Source of the DNA: Methanobacterium sp.
GTDB lineage: Archaea; Methanobacteriota; Methanobacteria; Methanobacteriales; Methanobacteriaceae
NCBI GenBank assembly: GCA_015661405.1
Contig: JACWMK010000045.1
Span: 1 to 17,100 of the forward strand
DNA length: 17,100 bases
Direction: 5' to 3'
Both the position numbers and the translations under genes were made by a program. Every line of letters starts with the position of its first letter. The stretch's first letter is position 1. Under the pieces are notes generated by a model. That model saw only the letters and a program-made list of their open reading frames with translations, ran no database searches and was not told the origin of the DNA. Below, piece by piece: positions 1-7,283 of this stretch.

Positions 1-123
1 ACAAATTGGCAAAAAACAAAGGCAAAAAAAGAAAATTTGTATAAAAATCTCCAAAAATATTTGCAAAAAAACTTTAATGAAAAATTAAAAGAAAAAAATC
101 AAGTAAATAGATATTCTCTTTAG
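1..123 (+). CDS. C-terminal end of an unidentified Lys/Asn-rich protein (partial)
   Basis: The first reading frame is open from the window edge for 40 codons and ends in TAG at 121-123. The translated tail is rich in Lys, Asn and Gln and probably forms a charged helix; no domain is recognisable. A T9 tract follows 35 bases after the stop, which suits the end of a transcription unit. In DNA this AT-rich a 40-codon open frame can occur by chance, so the call rests on the open frame at the edge plus the terminator. The family cannot be named from this fragment. Confidence 0.45.
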   Translation, partial: TNWQKTKAKKENLYKNLQKYLQKNFNEKLKEKNQVNRYSL

Positions 124-166
124 TATAATATTTTTCTCAAAGTAATAGTATAATTGCTTTTTTTTT
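124..166 (+). terminator. T-tract terminator
   Basis: A run of nine T at 158-166 follows the partial gene, with a weaker T5 at 130-134. Archaeal RNA polymerase terminates at such T-rich tracts without needing a strong hairpin, and none is visible here. Confidence 0.4.
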
Positions 167-212
167 AATTCAATAAGTATTTAGGAATTAAAATTCATAA
201 TTGTAAATTAAG

Positions 213-249
213 TTTTATAATATTAAAAGCTATAATTTTAGGGAGAGAT
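213..249 (+). promoter_or_regulatory. Candidate TATA box and Shine-Dalgarno for the 257-861 unit
   Basis: TTTTATAATA at 213-222 resembles an archaeal TATA box and lies about 35-44 bases before the start codon, giving room for a short leader. GGGAGAGAT at 241-249 is a partial match to the archaeal Shine-Dalgarno GGAGGTGAT and is 7 bases from the ATG at 257. The Shine-Dalgarno is the firmer of the two; in such AT-rich DNA TATA-like strings are common. Confidence 0.4.
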
Positions 250-256
250 TTGTAAA

Positions 257-604
257 ATGGAAAATGATGAACCAAGAGTTGATTTGATAATTACAGAAGA
301 AGGATTACTTAAAAAAGAGTTACAGGATGAAATTGAAGCTCGCTTATTTGCAACTGTTGAAAACCTCTTCACGTTAGATGTTGAACTTGAATCATTCGTA
401 CAGCTTGTTAAAGAGAGTGTTGAAGATAATAAAGACTCTCCCGAAAATCTAGAAGCTCTATTAAATTATTTAGATGAAATGTGGGGAGTGGTGATTACCA
501 ACGAACTTAGAGATGTGTTAGTGAATTCTTTATGTGTAATTCAGAAAAATAAAGATGAATTAGAGGATATTATAGATGAATTATCAGAAACATTAAAGGA
601 ATAA
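257..604 (+). CDS. Acidic 115-aa protein of unknown function
   Basis: The family is not recognised. The protein is strongly acidic and predicted to be almost wholly helical, without a signal peptide or membrane segment, so it is probably cytoplasmic. The central part (about residues 20-60) contains amphipathic helices rich in Leu, Val and Glu, and the C-terminus (about 95-115) is a Lys/Glu/Asp helix, as in small adaptor or scaffold proteins. The ATG at 257 has a good Shine-Dalgarno, GGGAGAG, 9 bases upstream. The SHOCT-domain gene follows 29 bases after the stop on the same strand with its own ribosome-binding site, so the two are probably co-transcribed. One inference is that this acidic protein partners its very basic neighbour. 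Confidence 0.75.
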   Translation: MENDEPRVDLIITEEGLLKKELQDEIEARLFATVENLFTLDVELESFVQLVKESVEDNKDSPENLEALLNYLDEMWGVVITNELRDVLVNSLCVIQKNKDELEDIIDELSETLKE

Positions 605-633
605 AAACTCTATACAAGGGGGATTTTTATAAA

Positions 634-861
634 ATGCCCGGAATTTTTAGACGAGATAGAAGAAGAGGTAGAAGACGGGGTATGAGAAGGGCTAGTAGTC
701 AGGATGATCCCGGAAATATGGATCAGTCAATTGAAGATGATAAATCTAGTTTAAGCGATGATACCGTGCAACAATTAGAAAAACTCTCAGAATTAAGAGA
801 TAAAGGATTTATTAATGATAAAGATTATGATAAGAAAAAGAAACTAATTTTAGGGATTTAA
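634..861 (+). CDS. Small SHOCT-domain protein with Arg-rich N-terminus
   Basis: This 75-aa protein has two parts. Residues 5-19 are extremely rich in Arg and Gly, consistent with binding nucleic acid or anionic lipid. Residues about 46-75 match the SHOCT (short C-terminal) domain: Leu-Glu-Lys-Leu, then Leu-Arg-Asp-Lys-Gly-Phe-Ile, then a Tyr-Asp-Lys-Lys-Lys helix ending in Leu-Ile-Leu. SHOCT domains usually end larger proteins and are thought to mediate oligomerisation; they have no known catalytic role. A linker of about 25 Ser/Asp-rich residues joins the parts. AGGGGGAT at 617-624 is a strong ribosome-binding site 9 bases before the ATG. A T9 tract follows at 895-903. The gene lies just behind the acidic 115-aa gene. 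Confidence 0.75.
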   Translation: MPGIFRRDRRRGRRRGMRRASSQDDPGNMDQSIEDDKSSLSDDTVQQLEKLSELRDKGFINDKDYDKKKKLILGI

Positions 862-1194
862 ACTAATTCTGAGAAGTTAATTTATATTTTAATATTTTTT
901 TTTAAAGAGAGTAAAATAATTTAAGTACATATTTTTTAAATAATTTACAATTTTTTTTAAGTTTTATCTAGAAAATTTTATTTCAATTTATTTAACTATT
1001 GAAATTATTTCTATGCTTCTTGTTTTATTAATCAAACAATAAAAATATTCAATTAAAAATTTATTCTTCAAATCTTTAATAATAATTAATGAATTTCCAA
1101 TTTTCTGGTAAATTAAATTCCTTTCTAATAACTTATCCATCTTTAAGTTTATCTTCCTATAAAAAAAAAATTAGAAAAAAATATCTATTTTTTT
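862..1194. other. Intergenic region between convergent genes, with terminators
   Basis: This 333-base AT-rich stretch lies between the converging SHOCT gene and the minus-strand 68-aa gene. It holds a T9 tract at 895-903 that should end the plus-strand unit. A10 at 1161-1170 and A7 at 1175-1181 read as T-tracts on the minus strand and should end the 68-aa gene. Nothing else, coding or RNA, could be supported between them. Confidence 0.5.
1161..1181 (-). terminator. Double T-tract terminator of the 68-aa gene
   Basis: Read on the minus strand, T7 (1181-1175) and T10 (1170-1161) begin 14 bases after the stop codon of the 1195-1401 gene. Paired T-runs of this kind are typical archaeal terminators. 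Confidence 0.55.
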
Positions 1195-1401
1195 TTATTG
1201 AATCAAGATACATTCCCAAGGTTGAACTTCAGTATCTATAGTTGCGTATAATTCTGTTTCTACATCTTTGAATAGATCTTCACAACCGAATTTTACATCA
1301 GCTGCTAGTTTAACAGAATACATCTTTCCTCTTCCACTTTTAACAACTATATCACCCTCTCGGGTTATGCCCACTATTACTTGTTTTATTTCTTTAGCCA
1401 T
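1195..1401 (-). CDS. Small protein of unknown function, 68 aa
   Basis: The family is not recognised. The protein begins Met-Ala-Lys-Glu-Ile-Lys-Gln and looks like a compact alternating-strand fold: a short beta strand around Val-Ile-Val-Gly-Ile, a basic turn (Lys-Ser-Gly-Arg-Gly-Lys), then acidic strands with single Cys residues near positions 39 and 63. There is no membrane segment. The frame also opens with a GTG at 1410, but that GTG lies inside the Shine-Dalgarno (GGAGAAGGTGA, 1417-1407, minus strand). The ATG at 1401, 5 bases after the Shine-Dalgarno, is therefore the chosen start. The gene is monocistronic and ends in a clear double T-tract. A strong ribosome-binding site and clean terminator suggest a real, well-expressed gene. 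Confidence 0.7.
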   Translation of the reverse strand: MAKEIKQVIVGITREGDIVVKSGRGKMYSVKLAADVKFGCEDLFKDVETELYATIDTEVQPWECILIQ

Positions 1402-1806
1402 TATAATCACCTTCTCCTATAAAAAAAATTTTATTTAACATATTTTTCGTCAATTCTTTTAAATTCAAGTTTTTGAATTATCAGCATTCATTAGTACATT
1501 TATAAATAAGATCCCCTACAATTTCCCAGGCTTATCATGCACCTTTTCATTACGAATAAAAAATTTTTTTTTTATAAGTTAACATAACAATTTTAATGTT
1601 CTCTAATATTTATCTATTTGTTATTTTTACATAACCAACTGTTATATAAACGAAATTTTTTTTTTAAACAAAATTTTATTTAATCACAAAACTATAATAT
1701 TAAGTGAATTAAACTATAATAAGTTTATTTAAAGTGAATCCGGAATGAATTGGTTTTTTTTCAATATTTGAATTCTAAAAATAATAATTAGGGGTTGAAA
1801 AAAATT
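1402..1806. other. Intergenic region between divergent genes
   Basis: About 400 bases separate the minus-strand 68-aa gene from the AHSA1 gene, so both promoters should lie here. A 7-bp hairpin, AATTCAA (1462-1468) with TTGAATT (1473-1479), sits about 60 bases upstream of the minus-strand start and might be an operator. TTATATAA near 1641 is a TATA-like element. The stretch 1509-1542 is less AT-rich than its surroundings, but no gene or RNA could be assigned to it. Several long T-runs (1565-1573, 1658-1667) occur. Confidence 0.35.
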
Positions 1807-2286
1807 ATGTCAAAAGTTAAATTCTCGGCTGAACCTGATAAACAAATGATTGCCGTAACACAGATATTTGATGCACCACGTGAACTTGTATGGAAAATTT
1901 ATACAGATCCAAAGCTTATACCCCGATGGTGGGGTCCTAGAATACTTGAAACCACTATTGAGAAGATGGATGTTAAAACTGGTGGTTCTTGGAGGGTTAT
2001 TCAGCGTGACCTTGAGGGTAATGACTTTATTTTCCATGGAGTGTTTCATGATGTACAATCACCGGAACGAATTACTCGTACAATGGAATGGGAAGGAATG
2101 CCCGGTCATGTGTTACTTGAAACGGTAACATTCGAAGAATTTGATGGTAAAACCAAAGCTATTGACATATCTATTTTCCAGTCTATTGAAGACAGGGATG
2201 GAATGATTAAAACAGGTATGGAAGCAGGGGTAACAGAATCATATGAACGTTCCGTCGAACTTTTAAAAGAGTTGCAAAAGGAATAA
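1807..2286 (+). CDS. AHSA1/SRPBCC-fold protein (Hsp90 ATPase activator homologue 1-like)
   Basis: This 159-aa soluble protein has the helix-grip fold of the SRPBCC superfamily, AHSA1-like branch (YndB type). Diagnostic features are the opening strand into Phe-Asp-Ala-Pro-Arg-Glu-Leu-Val-Trp (about 21-29), then Asp-Pro-Lys-Leu-Ile-Pro-Arg-Trp-Trp-Gly-Pro (34-44), a Gly-Gly-Ser-Trp-Arg turn (about 59-63), and the long C-terminal helix ending Ser-Val-Glu-Leu-Leu-Lys-Glu-Leu. Members have a hydrophobic cavity that binds small ligands; most have no established reaction, and an Hsp90 role is unlikely in an archaeon. The frame can be extended to a TTG at 1795, but GGGGTTGA (1791-1798) serves as ribosome-binding site for the ATG at 1807, so that start is preferred. 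Length is normal for the family. It appears monocistronic. Confidence 0.85.
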   Translation: MSKVKFSAEPDKQMIAVTQIFDAPRELVWKIYTDPKLIPRWWGPRILETTIEKMDVKTGGSWRVIQRDLEGNDFIFHGVFHDVQSPERITRTMEWEGMPGHVLLETVTFEEFDGKTKAIDISIFQSIEDRDGMIKTGMEAGVTESYERSVELLKELQKE

Positions 2287-2311
2287 TTAAAAATTCAAAA
2301 ATAATAAAACA

Positions 2312-3150
2312 GAGGTTAATTTGCTTCCTTTGAATGCATCAACGGTGGCTCAGAATTTTAATGGTTCGAATGCATTGAATATTTGTCAATTATGCCCACA
2401 TTATGATAGTAACGCTGCTGAATTAAAAGCTGCGAATATTATGGTGAATCAATTCCAGAGTAGTGGATTGAGTGTTAATAAAGGAGAAAGTAGATTTAGG
2501 TAATGGTCAGTACACTTATAATGTTATTGGTATGATTAATGAACGAATTCGCATCGTTATGTATTATCGTGGGTTGTCATATTGATTCACCTGGTTCTTC
2601 TCAAGGTGCTGTTGATGATGCGACAGGTGCGGGAATAGAAATGGAAATGGCTCAATTATTATGTGAAAGTGTTAAACCTAATGAAACAATTTTACTTATT
2701 GGATTTGGTGCTGAAGAGTTATGGTATAATGGTTCAGACGAATTTGTAGATCAGCTCCCTGATATAATTGTTAATACTGATGCTATGATTGATATGGTTG
2801 CTGTGGGTGCTGGTAACGGTGTAACCCCGATTGGACAAAGCAGTATTCCATAAACCGTTAATGGATCACTGGCATTAATTAATTTGATATTAAAAAATGA
2901 TAATGCATTAGTTATTCCGGCTAGTATTGGTGCTGATGCTTATCCCAGCGATACTTATCCTTTCTATAATAATAATGTGCCAGTAGTGGAGGTTGAAAGT
3001 CAACCCTTCGATGTTTCACCAATGGATAGTAGTGATACTAGTAATTATTTGGATTTAAATAATATTCAACAGATGGGTGAAACCATTACTATGACATTAT
3101 TAAATTTAACTAATGCGAAACAAATCCAAGTAATTAATAAGACAATTTAA
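2312..3150 (+). pseudogene. Degenerate M28-family aminopeptidase gene
   Basis: Three blocks in different frames together resemble a secreted zinc M28 peptidase. Block one (about 2312-2490) covers the pre-catalytic region. The reading then shifts frame near 2490 (the first frame stops at 2501), runs as Val-Asp-Leu-Gly-Asn-Gly-Gln-Tyr to about 2545, and shifts again near 2545-2560. Block three carries the metal-site motifs Gly-Cys-His-Ile-Asp-Ser, Gly-Ala-Val-Asp-Asp-Ala-Thr-Gly and Gly-Ala-Glu-Glu-Leu, plus a later Asp. It is interrupted by TAA at 2851-2853 and continues in the same frame to 3150. The usual last His ligand is not visible. There is no signal peptide or good start codon, so the N-terminus is also lost. 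With two frameshifts, one nonsense codon and a missing 5' end, it cannot make an active enzyme. Confidence 0.85.
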
Positions 3151-3453
3151 ATCCATTAAAATTTTTATTACTGTAAATTTTTATAAATTAATAATATTAT
3201 TTTTCAAAAGAAATTTATTAATATTAATTATTAGATTTTATATGAAAAATTATAAATTCTTTTCATTTAAATTATTTATGAATAACAAGGATAATTTTTT
3301 ATTAAAATAGTTATATTTAGATAATAAGTATATATGAAACACTTTATTTTGATATTTGAAGTTTAATAATAATTTAGTTTAAAATGAAAATATTAAATAA
3401 ACTTTCTTATAACTATCTTTATATTATTATTAGAAAAATGGGGATGTAAATAG
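3151..3453. other. Intergenic region, promoter of the PsbP-like gene
   Basis: About 300 bases of very AT-rich DNA. TTTATATTATT around 3418-3428 could be the TATA element of the gene at 3454, though it would leave only a very short leader; a TATATA at about 3330 is the alternative. No ORF, RNA or convincing repeat was found. Confidence 0.3.
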
Positions 3454-3966
3454 TTGAGAAAAATTGTATTAAGTATAATTGGTTTATTGGTTGTGTTAGT
3501 TTTAATATGGGGTGGTGTAACGTTATTGGGAAGTCATAATACACCCATGAATACTACTAAAACGTTTAGTAATGCATATGTTTCATTTGATTATCCTAGT
3601 AATTGGAATGTAACTAGTGATAATTCAACCAGCAGCCGTATTCAAGTGTATTTAACAGATTCAAATGTTAATAATACATTTAATGCCGGTTTTTTAAGCT
3701 TACTTACTGACAGTCAAGCACATGAGCAGTTAGTCCTATATCCAGAATATGCTAATATCATAAATAATAATACTACAGCTAATGGTTATAATATAACTTG
3801 GTACAATGACAGTTTAAATCCACAAGGCGGCAGCGTTATTGGCGGGTTTATTTATAATGGACCAAATGTATATTGGTTAGATATTAAATCATCAAATTCA
3901 AATATTTCAGATACTGACGATTCCAAGTGTTTCACAACAGTAATAAACTCTATACACTTCCAATAA
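3454..3966 (+). CDS. Membrane-anchored extracellular protein with PsbP-like domain
   Basis: This 170-aa protein has a single N-terminal hydrophobic helix (about residues 4-25) behind Met-Arg-Lys, which acts as a membrane anchor or uncleaved signal. The rest faces outside. Residues about 36-52 read Thr-Phe-Ser-Asn-Ala-Tyr-Val-Ser-Phe-Asp-Tyr-Pro-Ser-Asn-Trp-Asn-Val, the opening seen in PsbP-related proteins of methanogens, whose function is unknown. The ectodomain is rich in Asn, Ser and Thr and holds many Asn-X-Ser/Thr sequons (for example at 33, 52, 57, 113 and 118), so N-glycosylation at the surface is likely. The start is TTG at 3454 with GGGGATG about 8 bases upstream; no in-frame ATG precedes the hydrophobic segment. 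It is monocistronic, with no link to its neighbours. Confidence 0.75.
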   Translation: MRKIVLSIIGLLVVLVLIWGGVTLLGSHNTPMNTTKTFSNAYVSFDYPSNWNVTSDNSTSSRIQVYLTDSNVNNTFNAGFLSLLTDSQAHEQLVLYPEYANIINNNTTANGYNITWYNDSLNPQGGSVIGGFIYNGPNVYWLDIKSSNSNISDTDDSKCFTTVINSIHFQ

Positions 3967-4032
3967 AACAGTCCCTATTTAATTTTTAAATAAAAAAAAT
4001 TATTATACAAATTAAAATGGTTGTGAAAATAA

Positions 4033-4677
4033 ATGAATGTATTAGCAATTAATGGAAGTCCTAGGAAACAGTGGAATACTGCAACATTGTTAAATAAAGC
4101 GTTGGAAGGTGCTTCTTCTCAAGGAGCTGAGACGGAACTTATACATTTATATGATCTTAACTTTAAAGGCTGTACAAGCTGTTTTGCTTGTAAATTAAAG
4201 AATGGGGAGTCCTATGGGCGATGTGGATTTAAAGATGAGTTATCACCATTATTAGATCATATTGGGAATGTTGATGCATTAATTCTCGGGTCACCTATTT
4301 ATTTTGGTACAGTAACTGGTGAGATGAGGTCCTTCATTGAACGTTTAGCTTTCCCGTATTTAGTTTATGATACCGATCACTCCTCCTTATTTTCTAAACA
4401 GTTACCAGTTGGTTTTATATATACTATGGGTGCTAATGAAAGCTTTATGAAATATTTAAGTATAGACAAGCATATAGAACTTAATGAAATGTTTCTAAGC
4501 AGGCTTTTTGGACTGTCAGAATCCCTGGTAGTTACGGATACTTATCAATTTGATGATTATTCAAAGTACGTATCATCCTTCAATGTGGAAGAAAAAACAA
4601 AAAGACGTAAAGAAGTGTTTCCCATTGACTGTGAGAAAGCATTCGAGTTAGGCGTGAGGTTCACCAAAAAAAATTGA
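4033..4677 (+). CDS. Flavoprotein, NADPH-dependent FMN reductase / iron-sulfur flavoprotein-like
   Basis: This 214-aa cytoplasmic protein has a flavodoxin-like fold. The N-terminus (Met-Asn-Val-Leu-Ala-Ile-Asn-Gly-Ser-Pro-Arg, 1-11) continues to Asn-Thr-Ala-Thr-Leu-Leu (15-20), the FMN phosphate-binding loop. Gly-Ser-Pro-Ile-Tyr-Phe-Gly-Thr-Val-Thr-Gly (86-96) is the second flavin loop. Cys47, Cys50, Cys53 and Cys64 form a CX2CX2CX10C cluster where iron-sulfur flavoproteins of methanogens carry CX2CX2CX4-7C to hold a [4Fe-4S] centre. A cluster is therefore plausible, but the last spacing is long. Such proteins move electrons between ferredoxin-type donors and acceptors such as oxygen or peroxide; the substrate here is unknown. 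The Shine-Dalgarno is weak (GGTTGTGA, 4019-4026). It stands alone, 66 bases after the PsbP-like gene. Confidence 0.85.
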   Translation: MNVLAINGSPRKQWNTATLLNKALEGASSQGAETELIHLYDLNFKGCTSCFACKLKNGESYGRCGFKDELSPLLDHIGNVDALILGSPIYFGTVTGEMRSFIERLAFPYLVYDTDHSSLFSKQLPVGFIYTMGANESFMKYLSIDKHIELNEMFLSRLFGLSESLVVTDTYQFDDYSKYVSSFNVEEKTKRRKEVFPIDCEKAFELGVRFTKKN

Positions 4678-4974
4678 TTACAAATATATCATCAAGAATA
4701 AAATATGAGCTTATTTAAATAATTTAGGATATATTTTCTCAAAAAAATATTGAAATAAGAATTGAATATAAATTTAATTAAATTTCCTAATTTAAAAAAA
4801 GTTAATCTTTATAATTTCCAAATTTTTTTTCTTACAAAAATTTACTTTAATTTTTCATTTAACAATTATGTTCATATATAATAAACTTTATATTAAATAT
4901 AGTATATCAAACTAATAAAACAAATAATGATTTATTTTGTTTAAATGTCGAATAAAGGGAGGTTGTCATGAATT
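4678..4974. other. Intergenic region with LonB promoter and leader
   Basis: T8 at 4823-4830 is a possible terminator for the flavoprotein gene. CATATATAATA (4873-4883) and CTTTATATTA (4886-4895) are overlapping TATA-like boxes that would give the LonB mRNA a leader of roughly 50-75 bases. GGGAGG at 4957-4962 is the strongest Shine-Dalgarno in the window. No gene is seen. Confidence 0.4.
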
Positions 4975-6879
4975 ATGGCAAATATAAGTTCTAATACAAC
5001 GAATACAATGAAAGAAACTCTTGATTTCAAGAGTTATAAAACTTCAGGCGATATAAAAGTACCAAACCGGATTATAGATCAAATTATTGGTCAGGAAGAA
5101 GCCACTGAAACCGTTAAAAAGGCAGCTAAACAAAGAAGGAATGTGCTTTTAATTGGTGAGCCAGGTATAGGTAAATCTATGCTAGCTAAAGGAATGGCAG
5201 AACTCTTACCGCCAGAAGAACTTCAAGATGTACTCGTTTACCCTAATGCAGAGGATAATCATAACCCCTTAATTGGAGCCATGCCTTCAGGTGAAGGATT
5301 CAAAGTGCATGCAAATTATAAAATGAAAGCTAAGAGTGAAGAAGAGAAAAAGAACATGTTGATGATTGTTATAATAGGGTTAATCTTAATAGCAGGATTC
5401 GCATTGAAACAATACTTAGTTGCTGTAATTGCTGCAGGAATAGTATTTTTAGCTCTTCAACAGATGAAGCCACGAACCTCTGTAATGGTACCTAAATTAT
5501 TAGTAAATAATGATAAACATAAAAACGCTCCATTTATAGACGCTACCGGAGCTCACGCTGGAGCCTTATTAGGTGACGTTAGACATGACCCTTATCAATC
5601 TGGTGGATTAGGGACACCTGCTCATGAACGAGTGGAAGCTGGTATGATACATAAAGCTAACAAGGGTGTACTATACATTGATGAAATTGGAACAATGAAT
5701 ATGAAAACCCAGCAAGAACTCTTAACCGCTATGCAGGAGAAGACATACTCCATAACCGGACAAAGCGAAACCAGTAGTGGAGCCATGGTAAGAACTGAAT
5801 CAGTCCCTTGTGACTTTGTTCTAGTTGCATCTGGTAATATACAGATTCTAAAAGGAATGCACATAGCTTTACGTTCCAGGATTCGTGGTTATGGTTATGA
5901 GGTTTTTATGAAGGATTCCATGCCTGATAATCCAGAGAACCGGGATAAACTCGTTCAATTTGTTGCTCAGGAAGTTACCAAAGATGGTAGGATTCCACAC
6001 TTCAGCCGGGAAGCTGTAGCTGAGATTATTAGAGAAGCACAAAGAAGAGCAGGTAAAAAAGATTCTCTAACTCTTAAATTAAGAGATTTAGGCGGTCTTG
6101 TAAGGGCTGCTGGTGACATAGCGAAGGGTGAAGGAGCAGAATTTGTAACATTAGATCATGTTATAAGTGCTAAAAGATTAGCTAGAACTCTGGAACAGCA
6201 GATAGCTGATCGTTACATTGTGCAAAGGAAAAAATATAGGATATTCAAATCTGAAGGTGTAGAAGTAGGACGAGTGAATGGTTTAGCAATAGTAGGAGAT
6301 AGAAGTGGAATTATTTTACCTATAGCTGCTGAGGCTGCACCGGCACAGAGTAGTTTGGAAGGTAAAATTATTGCTACCGGTAAATTGGGTGAAATTGCTA
6401 GAGAAGCTGTAACTAATGTCAGTGCACTTATTAAGAAGAATACGGGTACTAATATAGCTAATCATGATATACACATCCAATTTTTGCAGGCTTATGATGG
6501 TGTGGAAGGTGACAGTGCCAGTGTTTCCGTTGCTACTGCTGTAATTTCTGCATTGGAGAATATTCCCGTTGATCAGTCAGTAGCTCTTACAGGCTCTTTA
6601 AGTGTACGGGGAGATGTTCTCCCTGTAGGTGGAGTAACTGGTAAAATAGAAGCTGCAGCTGAAGCTGGTATTAAAACTATTCTGATTCCTGAAACTAATA
6701 TGGAAGACGTTTTCATAGAAGATAGGTATAAGAAGAAAGTTAAAATTATCCCCGTGGAAACCATGAGCGATGTTTTAGAACATGCATTAATAGGTAAAGG
6801 TAAAAAAAGTTTATTAAAAAAGATGAGGAAAATCACAGATATTGTTCCTACTGGAATTATAAACCCCACAACTCATTAA
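4975..6879 (+). CDS. lonB: ATP-dependent archaeal LonB protease, membrane-anchored
   Basis: This 634-aa ATP-dependent serine protease degrades misfolded and regulatory proteins at the inner face of the membrane as a hexamer. Domain order is a short Asn/Thr-rich N-terminus, Walker A GEPGIGKS (61-68), an insertion with two transmembrane helices (about 128-161) that anchors archaeal LonB, Walker B VLYIDE (232-237), a sensor-1 Asn near 288, an alpha-helical AAA+ lid (about 340-415), and the Lon protease domain (about 425-610). The catalytic dyad is Ser514 in EGDSAS and Lys557 in GGVTGKIEAA; Glu511 and Asp513 match the extra active-site acids of the archaeal enzyme. Length is normal and nothing is missing. 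ATG 4975 follows GGGAGG by 12 bases; an earlier ATG at 4968 is out of frame. It is transcribed alone, and a hairpin plus T8 follows it. Confidence 0.97.
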   Translation: MANISSNTTNTMKETLDFKSYKTSGDIKVPNRIIDQIIGQEEATETVKKAAKQRRNVLLIGEPGIGKSMLAKGMAELLPPEELQDVLVYPNAEDNHNPLIGAMPSGEGFKVHANYKMKAKSEEEKKNMLMIVIIGLILIAGFALKQYLVAVIAAGIVFLALQQMKPRTSVMVPKLLVNNDKHKNAPFIDATGAHAGALLGDVRHDPYQSGGLGTPAHERVEAGMIHKANKGVLYIDEIGTMNMKTQQELLTAMQEKTYSITGQSETSSGAMVRTESVPCDFVLVASGNIQILKGMHIALRSRIRGYGYEVFMKDSMPDNPENRDKLVQFVAQEVTKDGRIPHFSREAVAEIIREAQRRAGKKDSLTLKLRDLGGLVRAAGDIAKGEGAEFVTLDHVISAKRLARTLEQQIADRYIVQRKKYRIFKSEGVEVGRVNGLAIVGDRSGIILPIAAEAAPAQSSLEGKIIATGKLGEIAREAVTNVSALIKKNTGTNIANHDIHIQFLQAYDGVEGDSASVSVATAVISALENIPVDQSVALTGSLSVRGDVLPVGGVTGKIEAAAEAGIKTILIPETNMEDVFIEDRYKKKVKIIPVETMSDVLEHALIGKGKKSLLKKMRKITDIVPTGIINPTTH

Positions 6880-7283
6880 ATTTTTTATTATGTAAAGGAA
6901 TTTTATTTCCTTCCAAATTTTTTTTACTAATCTTTTTTTTTAAAAAGTTATTTTTAATACGTGAACTTAAACAATTTTAGATTTTATATAAATTTTTTCT
7001 GAGAATGTTTTTATAAATCTTTTTTTTTATCAAAAATATTTAATTGGTTTAATCTTATTAAATGTTAATTTTCAACCGTATTGGCATACGATAAATTTTC
7101 TGCTGATTCTCAGGATTTAAATTTGGTTTATCCTCCAATTTACTTTATATATCATGTTATACAACTCTTTTTGATTAATATAACCTTTAAATAGTTATTA
7201 AAAACTTAAATTTATAATATTAAAAATTAATTAACTAAATAGTAAGTTAAATATATTTTATTAAAAAGAATTTTGGTTATAGA
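6880..7283. other. Intergenic region between LonB and the TetR pseudogene
   Basis: Apart from the LonB terminator, these 400 bases hold further T-runs (6934-6941, 7020-7028) and a small hairpin, CGTAT (7077-7081) with ATACG (7086-7090). The stretch 7075-7140 is less AT-rich than its surroundings and could be decayed coding sequence or an operator, but no homology could be seen. The promoter of the TetR gene is presumably close to 7283 but has no clear TATA box. Confidence 0.3.
6895..6925 (+). terminator. Hairpin plus T8 terminator after LonB
   Basis: AAGGAA (6895-6900) pairs with TTCCTT (6907-6912) across a 6-base loop, and T8 follows at 6918-6925. It lies 16 bases after the LonB stop codon. 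This is the clearest stem-and-T-tract terminator in the window. Confidence 0.65.

Noticed and set aside
1440..1560. Possible C/D box small RNA on the minus strand (ATGATAA and CTGA boxes)
   Set aside because: The C box is imperfect, the internal C' and D' boxes are not properly placed, and the flanking ends do not pair.
1868..2128. 86-codon ORF in another frame of the AHSA1 gene
   Set aside because: It is contained within a well-supported gene and has no family features or ribosome-binding site.
5622..5864. Minus-strand ORFs inside lonB (also 6573-6869)
   Set aside because: They oppose a strongly conserved coding sequence, lack ribosome-binding sites and have no recognisable domain.
7075..7140. 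Decayed coding sequence or regulatory RNA upstream of the TetR pseudogene
   Set aside because: The composition is slightly less AT-rich and one 5-bp hairpin is present, but no frame or structure of adequate length could be built.
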